NCBI GenBank assembly: GCA_964350605.1
Contig: CAYGKP010000018.1
Coordinates: 1-20,220 of the forward strand
Origin: CAYGKP01 sp964350605
GTDB lineage: Bacteria > Bacteroidota > Bacteroidia > Cytophagales > JAAEPT01
Length of the DNA stretch: 20,220 nt
Direction of reading: 5' to 3'
The stretch's first letter is position 1, and each line of letters opens with the position of its first letter. Below the pieces are notes generated by a model. That model saw only the letters and a program-made list of their open reading frames with translations, ran no database searches and was not told the DNA's origin. The position numbers and the translations under genes were made by a program. Of the stretch, positions 16,903-20,220 are shown piece by piece.

Positions 16903-18435
16903 ATGGCACACCAAATGAAGATCCCCACAGTGGGCGAATCGATTACCGAAGTCACCATCGCCTCCTGGGCGAAGGAGGACGGGGCTTACGTCGAGATGGA
17001 CGAGATCATTTGCGAACTCGAATCCGACAAAGCCACCTTCGAACTGGCCGCTGAGAAAGCAGGCATCCTAAAGCACGGGGCGGCGGAAGGCGACACGTTG
17101 GAAATCGGTGCGTTGGTTGCGACCATTGAAGAGGGCGGGGGCCCTGCTGGAAAATCGGCACCGAAGGAGGAGAAGAAGGAACAAGCCGCTCCGGCCCCCA
17201 AGGCCGCCGGACCGAAAGCCAGCGGCGAGGTCAAGGAGATGGTCATCCCGCCAGTCGGCGAGTCGATCACCGAGGTAGTTCTATCGAGCTGGCTTGTGGA
17301 GGAAGGCGAGATGGTGACCCTAGATCAACCCATTGCCGAGCTCGAATCGGACAAGGCCACCTTGGAGTTTCCCGCTGAAGCGGAAGGAAAACTGATTTAC
17401 ATCGCCAAGGAAGGCGACACGTTAGAAATCGGTGCGAAGATTGCCAAGATCGAAGTGATGGAAGGTGTTGCCGCGCCTACTGAGAAAGCCGCTGCGCAAA
17501 CGAGTGCTGCCCCGGTAGCTGCGGGCAGCGACGGCGCAGCCATTACCCCTGTCGCCGCACAAATCCTGAAGGAGAAGGGCATCGACCCTGCTTCAATCAA
17601 AGGCACTGGCACCGGCGGAAAAATCACCAAAGAGGACGCCATGGCTGCCCAGAAAGGCGCACCCGAAGCGGCTCCGGCCAGTTCCAACGGTTCGAACGGC
17701 GCGGCGAAAGCGGCGGCCCCCGAGCCGACTGGTCCCCGCCACCAGGAGCGCAAGAAGCTCTCGGGCATGCGCAAGACCATCGCCCGCCGCCTCGTCGCGG
17801 TCAAAAACGAAACGGCCATGCTTACCACCTTCAACGAGGTGGACATGAAGCCGATCATGGACCTGCGCGCCGCGTACAAGGAAAAGTTTAAGGAGAAGTA
17901 CGAAGTCGGTCTCGGCTTCATGAGCTTCTTTGTGAAGGCGTGTACCACCGCTCTAAAGGAGTGGCCCGCAGTCAACGCCTACATCGACGGGGACGAGATG
18001 GTGATGAACGACTACGTCGACATGTCGATCGCGGTCTCCTCGCCGAAAGGTTTGGTGGTTCCTGTCATCCGCAATGCGGAGGGCCTGGGCTTCCACGAGA
18101 TTGAGGGCGAAATCGTTCGCTTGGCGAAAAAGGCCCGCGACGGACAGCTTTCCATCGACGAGATGACCGGCGGTACGTTCACTATCACCAACGGGGGGAT
18201 CTTTGGTTCGATGCTTTCGACCCCGATCATCAACGCTCCGCAGTCGGCGATCCTGGGGATGCACAACATCGTCGAGCGCCCCATGGCCGTGAAAGGCGAG
18301 GTAGTGATTCGCCCGATCATGTACGTGGCACTGTCTTACGACCACCGCGTCATTGATGGCCGCGAATCGGTGAGCTTCTTGTACCGCTTGAAGGAACTCC
18401 TCGAGGATCCCGCTCGCTTGATGCTCGGCATCTAG
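16903..18435 (+). CDS. sucB: 2-oxoglutarate dehydrogenase E2 (dihydrolipoamide succinyltransferase), two lipoyl domains
   Basis: A 510-residue E2 subunit that transfers the succinyl group from the lipoyl arm to CoA. Order of domains: lipoyl 1 (about 5-78, Lys43 in ELESDKATFE), Ala/Pro/Lys-rich linker, lipoyl 2 (about 112-186, Lys151 in ELESDKATLE), second linker, E3-binding domain (about 217-255, TPVAAQILKEKGIDPASIKG), third Ala-rich linker, catalytic domain from about 285 with SYDHRVIDGRE (HxxxD active site) near the C terminus. E. coli SucB has a single lipoyl domain. I chose ATG 16903; an ATG four codons later is an alternative. The ITNGGIFGSMLSTPIINAPQ stretch is typical of succinyltransferases. 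The sucA stop is 58 bases upstream. Confidence 0.96.
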   Translation: MAHQMKIPTVGESITEVTIASWAKEDGAYVEMDEIICELESDKATFELAAEKAGILKHGAAEGDTLEIGALVATIEEGGGPAGKSAPKEEKKEQAAPAPKAAGPKASGEVKEMVIPPVGESITEVVLSSWLVEEGEMVTLDQPIAELESDKATLEFPAEAEGKLIYIAKEGDTLEIGAKIAKIEVMEGVAAPTEKAAAQTSAAPVAAGSDGAAITPVAAQILKEKGIDPASIKGTGTGGKITKEDAMAAQKGAPEAAPASSNGSNGAAKAAAPEPTGPRHQERKKLSGMRKTIARRLVAVKNETAMLTTFNEVDMKPIMDLRAAYKEKFKEKYEVGLGFMSFFVKACTTALKEWPAVNAYIDGDEMVMNDYVDMSIAVSSPKGLVVPVIRNAEGLGFHEIEGEIVRLAKKARDGQLSIDEMTGGTFTITNGGIFGSMLSTPIINAPQSAILGMHNIVERPMAVKGEVVIRPIMYVALSYDHRVIDGRESVSFLYRLKELLEDPARLMLGI

Positions 18436-18441
18436 CCCGCT

Positions 18442-18756
18442 TTGAAAGGCGCGCTGGCATATGTGATTGCGGCCACTTCGGCGGTGGGTGGTGTTTTTTT
18501 GTGCATCGTCTACTTCTTCGAGTGGCAGCGCGTGGCCTTGGATGGCGGCGCGCTCAATCCGCCGCGCACCCCGCCGTTCTATTACGCGAGTGAGTCGGTG
18601 TACAACGCCTACAACTTCACGTTTATGGCGGCCTACCTGATTGTGTTTGTGCTGGGTACCTGGGCCCTGATGACCCGCAAACGAAAGCCAATTCTGCTGG
18701 CGGCCTGCAGTTTGGCGTTGGTCTATTTCACCGCGATGGTGCTGGCGGCGGTGTAG
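18442..18756 (+). CDS. Small three-helix membrane protein (hypothetical)
   Basis: A 104-residue hydrophobic protein with three predicted helices at about 5-27, 56-77 and 82-103, separated by a polar loop (NPPRTPPFYYASESVYN) and a basic cluster (MTRKRKP) that would lie on the cytoplasmic side. No ATG is available near the start; TTG at 18442 is the first candidate, six bases after the sucB TAG and in the same frame. The later GTG at 18463 would cut the first helix. I do not recognise a family. It lies in the sucAB transcript direction and ends 87 bases before carB. Coding potential is supported by consistent helix pattern and frame, but the start is uncertain. Confidence 0.65.
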   Translation: MKGALAYVIAATSAVGGVFLCIVYFFEWQRVALDGGALNPPRTPPFYYASESVYNAYNFTFMAAYLIVFVLGTWALMTRKRKPILLAACSLALVYFTAMVLAAV

Positions 18757-18769
18757 TCGCAAACTAGGG

Positions 18770-18800
18770 TTTGCCTTCCACGCCGCAGCCCCTACCTTTG
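18770..18800 (+). promoter_or_regulatory. carB: Consensus Bacteroidota promoter of carB
   Basis: TTTG at 18770-18773, exactly 19 bases, then TACCTTTG at 18793-18800: a perfect match to the TTTG-N19-TAnnTTTG promoter recognised by the Bacteroidota primary sigma factor. It starts 14 bases after the preceding stop, and the expected transcription start (about 18806) leaves a leader of roughly 38 bases that contains a 6-bp hairpin (TTCGGG 18811-18816, CCCGAA 18829-18834). Confidence 0.75.
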
Positions 18801-18843
18801 CACGACCTTTTTCGGGAACCAGTCCAAACCCGAAGCCCAGCCC

Positions 18844-20220
18844 ATGCCGCGTGACACCTCCATCCGCTCCGTCCTGATCATCGGAAGCGGGCCGATTGTG
18901 ATCGGCCAAGCCTGTGAATTCGACTACGCAGGCTCGCAAGCCTCCCGTTCCCTCCGCGAGGAGGGCATCGAGGTGACCCTGATCAACTCGAACCCCGCGA
19001 CGATCATGACCGACCCGGTCACCGCGGACAACGTGTACCTCTTACCCCTCGAGAAGAAGTCGATCCGACAGATTCTCGAAACCCACAAAATCGACGCGGT
19101 CTTGCCGACCATGGGCGGCCAAACAGCGCTCAACCTCGCGATGGACTGCGAGAAAGCGGGCATCTGGGAGAAATACGGGGTGAAGGTGATTGGTGTGGAT
19201 TTTGGCGCCATCGAGACCACCGAGGATCGCGAGAAATTCCGCCACAAGATGATCGAGATCGGCGTGGACGTCTGCGAAGGACGCACGGCCAGCTCGTTCC
19301 TCGAAGGCAAGGAAATCGCCCAAGAGATTGGCTTCCCGCTGGTCATCCGCCCTTCCTACACGCTGGGCGGTTCGGGCGGCGGCTTCGTTCACGAAGCGGC
19401 GGACTTCGACAAAGCCTTGACTCACGGCCTCCACGCCTCGCCCGTCCATGAAGTCCTGATCGAGCAATCGATCCTCGGCTGGAAAGAATACGAATTGGAG
19501 CTGCTTCGCGACAGTGCGGGCAACGTGATCATCATCTGCTCGATCGAGAACTTCGATCCAATGGGCATCCACACGGGCGACTCGATCACCGTGGCCCCTG
19601 CCCAGACCCTGCCCGACACGGTATACCAGCGCATGCGCGACTTGGCGATCAAGATGATGAATGCCATCGGCGACTTCGCCGGGGGCTGCAACGTCCAGTT
19701 CTCCTGCCACCCCGAGACCGACCAGATCATTGGCATCGAGATCAACCCGCGCGTGTCGCGTTCGTCGGCCTTGGCCTCGAAAGCGACGGGCTATCCCATC
19801 GCTAAGATCGCTGCGAAACTGGCCATTGGTTACCGCCTCGACGAACTGAAAAACCAGATCACTGGCTCGACCTCGGCGTATTTCGAGCCGACCCTTGACT
19901 ACGTGATCGTTAAGATTCCCCGCTGGAACTTTGATAAGTTCCAAGGCTCGAACCGCCAGTTGGGCCTGCAAATGAAGTCGGTGGGCGAGGTGATGGGCAT
20001 TGGCCGGACCTTCCAGGAGGCCCTTCAGAAGGGGTGTCAGTCGCTGGAAATCAAGCGCAATGGCCTGGGTGCCGACGGCAAGGAAGTCACCGATCAGGCG
20101 AAAATTCTCGACAGCTTGGCCAACCCGAGCTGGAACCGCCTGTTCCACCTGCGCGATGCCTTCGCGCTGGGCATTCCGTTCAAAACCATTCAGGGCATCA
20201 CCAAAATCGACCCCTGGTTC
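18844..20220 (+). CDS. carB: Carbamoyl phosphate synthetase large subunit (5' part, runs off the window)
   Basis: The first 459 codons of CarB, which uses ammonia from the small subunit, bicarbonate and two ATP to make carbamoyl phosphate for pyrimidine and arginine synthesis. The frame is open from ATG 18844 to the last base with no stop. The first ATP-grasp half is complete: LIIGSGPIVIGQACEFDYAG at the start, INSNPATIMTDP, PTMGGQTALNLA, RPSYTLGGSGGG, ENFDPMGIHTGDSITVAPAQ and EINPRVSRSSALASKATGYP. The window ends in the oligomerisation domain (FALGIPFKTIQGITKIDPWF), so the second ATP-grasp half and allosteric domain are missing only because of the cut. It has its own consensus promoter; carA is not adjacent upstream. 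Confidence 0.97.
   Translation, partial: MPRDTSIRSVLIIGSGPIVIGQACEFDYAGSQASRSLREEGIEVTLINSNPATIMTDPVTADNVYLLPLEKKSIRQILETHKIDAVLPTMGGQTALNLAMDCEKAGIWEKYGVKVIGVDFGAIETTEDREKFRHKMIEIGVDVCEGRTASSFLEGKEIAQEIGFPLVIRPSYTLGGSGGGFVHEAADFDKALTHGLHASPVHEVLIEQSILGWKEYELELLRDSAGNVIIICSIENFDPMGIHTGDSITVAPAQTLPDTVYQRMRDLAIKMMNAIGDFAGGCNVQFSCHPETDQIIGIEINPRVSRSSALASKATGYPIAKIAAKLAIGYRLDELKNQITGSTSAYFEPTLDYVIVKIPRWNFDKFQGSNRQLGLQMKSVGEVMGIGRTFQEALQKGCQSLEIKRNGLGADGKEVTDQAKILDSLANPSWNRLFHLRDAFALGIPFKTIQGITKIDPWF

Noticed and set aside
19042..20148. 368-codon minus-strand open frame inside carB
   Set aside because: It is antisense to an unmistakable CarB sequence and has no motif of its own.

Overview
The window is a GC-rich chromosomal segment that looks like a free-living, Gram-negative member of the Bacteroidota. 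The evidence is lineage-typical: DUF4270-type lipoprotein next to a short GT5-domain protein and glmS, a panC-panD-flippase cluster diverging from it, a heptose-1-phosphate adenylyltransferase (LPS core), lipoproteins with LASC lipoboxes, starts without Shine-Dalgarno sequences, and promoters of the TTTG-N19-TAnnTTTG type (best example upstream of carB). There is no mobile element, CRISPR array, tRNA or rRNA, and no gene-free stretch longer than about 155 bases. Layout: (1) 155-3689, minus strand, apparent operon read right to left: panC, panD, YbhN-type flippase, rfaE2, YugP-type membrane zinc peptidase, ending in a probable terminator at 105-130. It covers the beta-alanine and pantoate arms of pantothenate synthesis plus envelope genes. 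(2) 3816-8817, plus strand: GT5 N-terminal-domain protein, DUF4270 lipoprotein (GTG start one base after the previous stop), glmS, ridA and a two-helix membrane protein whose ATG abuts the ridA stop. (3) 8900-11926, plus strand: gltX interrupted by an in-frame TAG, a conserved-looking small basic protein overlapping it by one base, a lipoprotein, and a PAP2 phosphatase. (4) 11894-12697, minus strand: a GT2 glycosyltransferase whose 3' end overlaps the PAP2 coding region by 33 bases. (5) 12791-20220, plus strand: LYS1-like saccharopine/alanine dehydrogenase family protein, sucA and sucB (E1 and E2 of 2-oxoglutarate dehydrogenase), a small three-helix membrane protein with a TTG start, and the first 459 codons of carB. 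Most of the content is housekeeping: coenzyme A precursor supply, amino-sugar synthesis for wall and LPS, glutamyl-tRNA charging, TCA cycle and carbamoyl phosphate synthesis. I did not find an obvious new multi-gene system. The observations most worth checking are: the amber codon replacing the conserved Tyr of the PT-Y-HLA motif in gltX, in a window where TAG is also the favoured stop (12 of 19 genes); twin perfect GCTAGC-centred palindromes around the candidate sucA promoter; a GT5-fold protein lacking both its C-terminal domain and the K-x-G-G-L motif; two lipoyl domains in SucB that share an almost identical 28-base stretch; and a hairpin just ahead of the LYS1-like gene.
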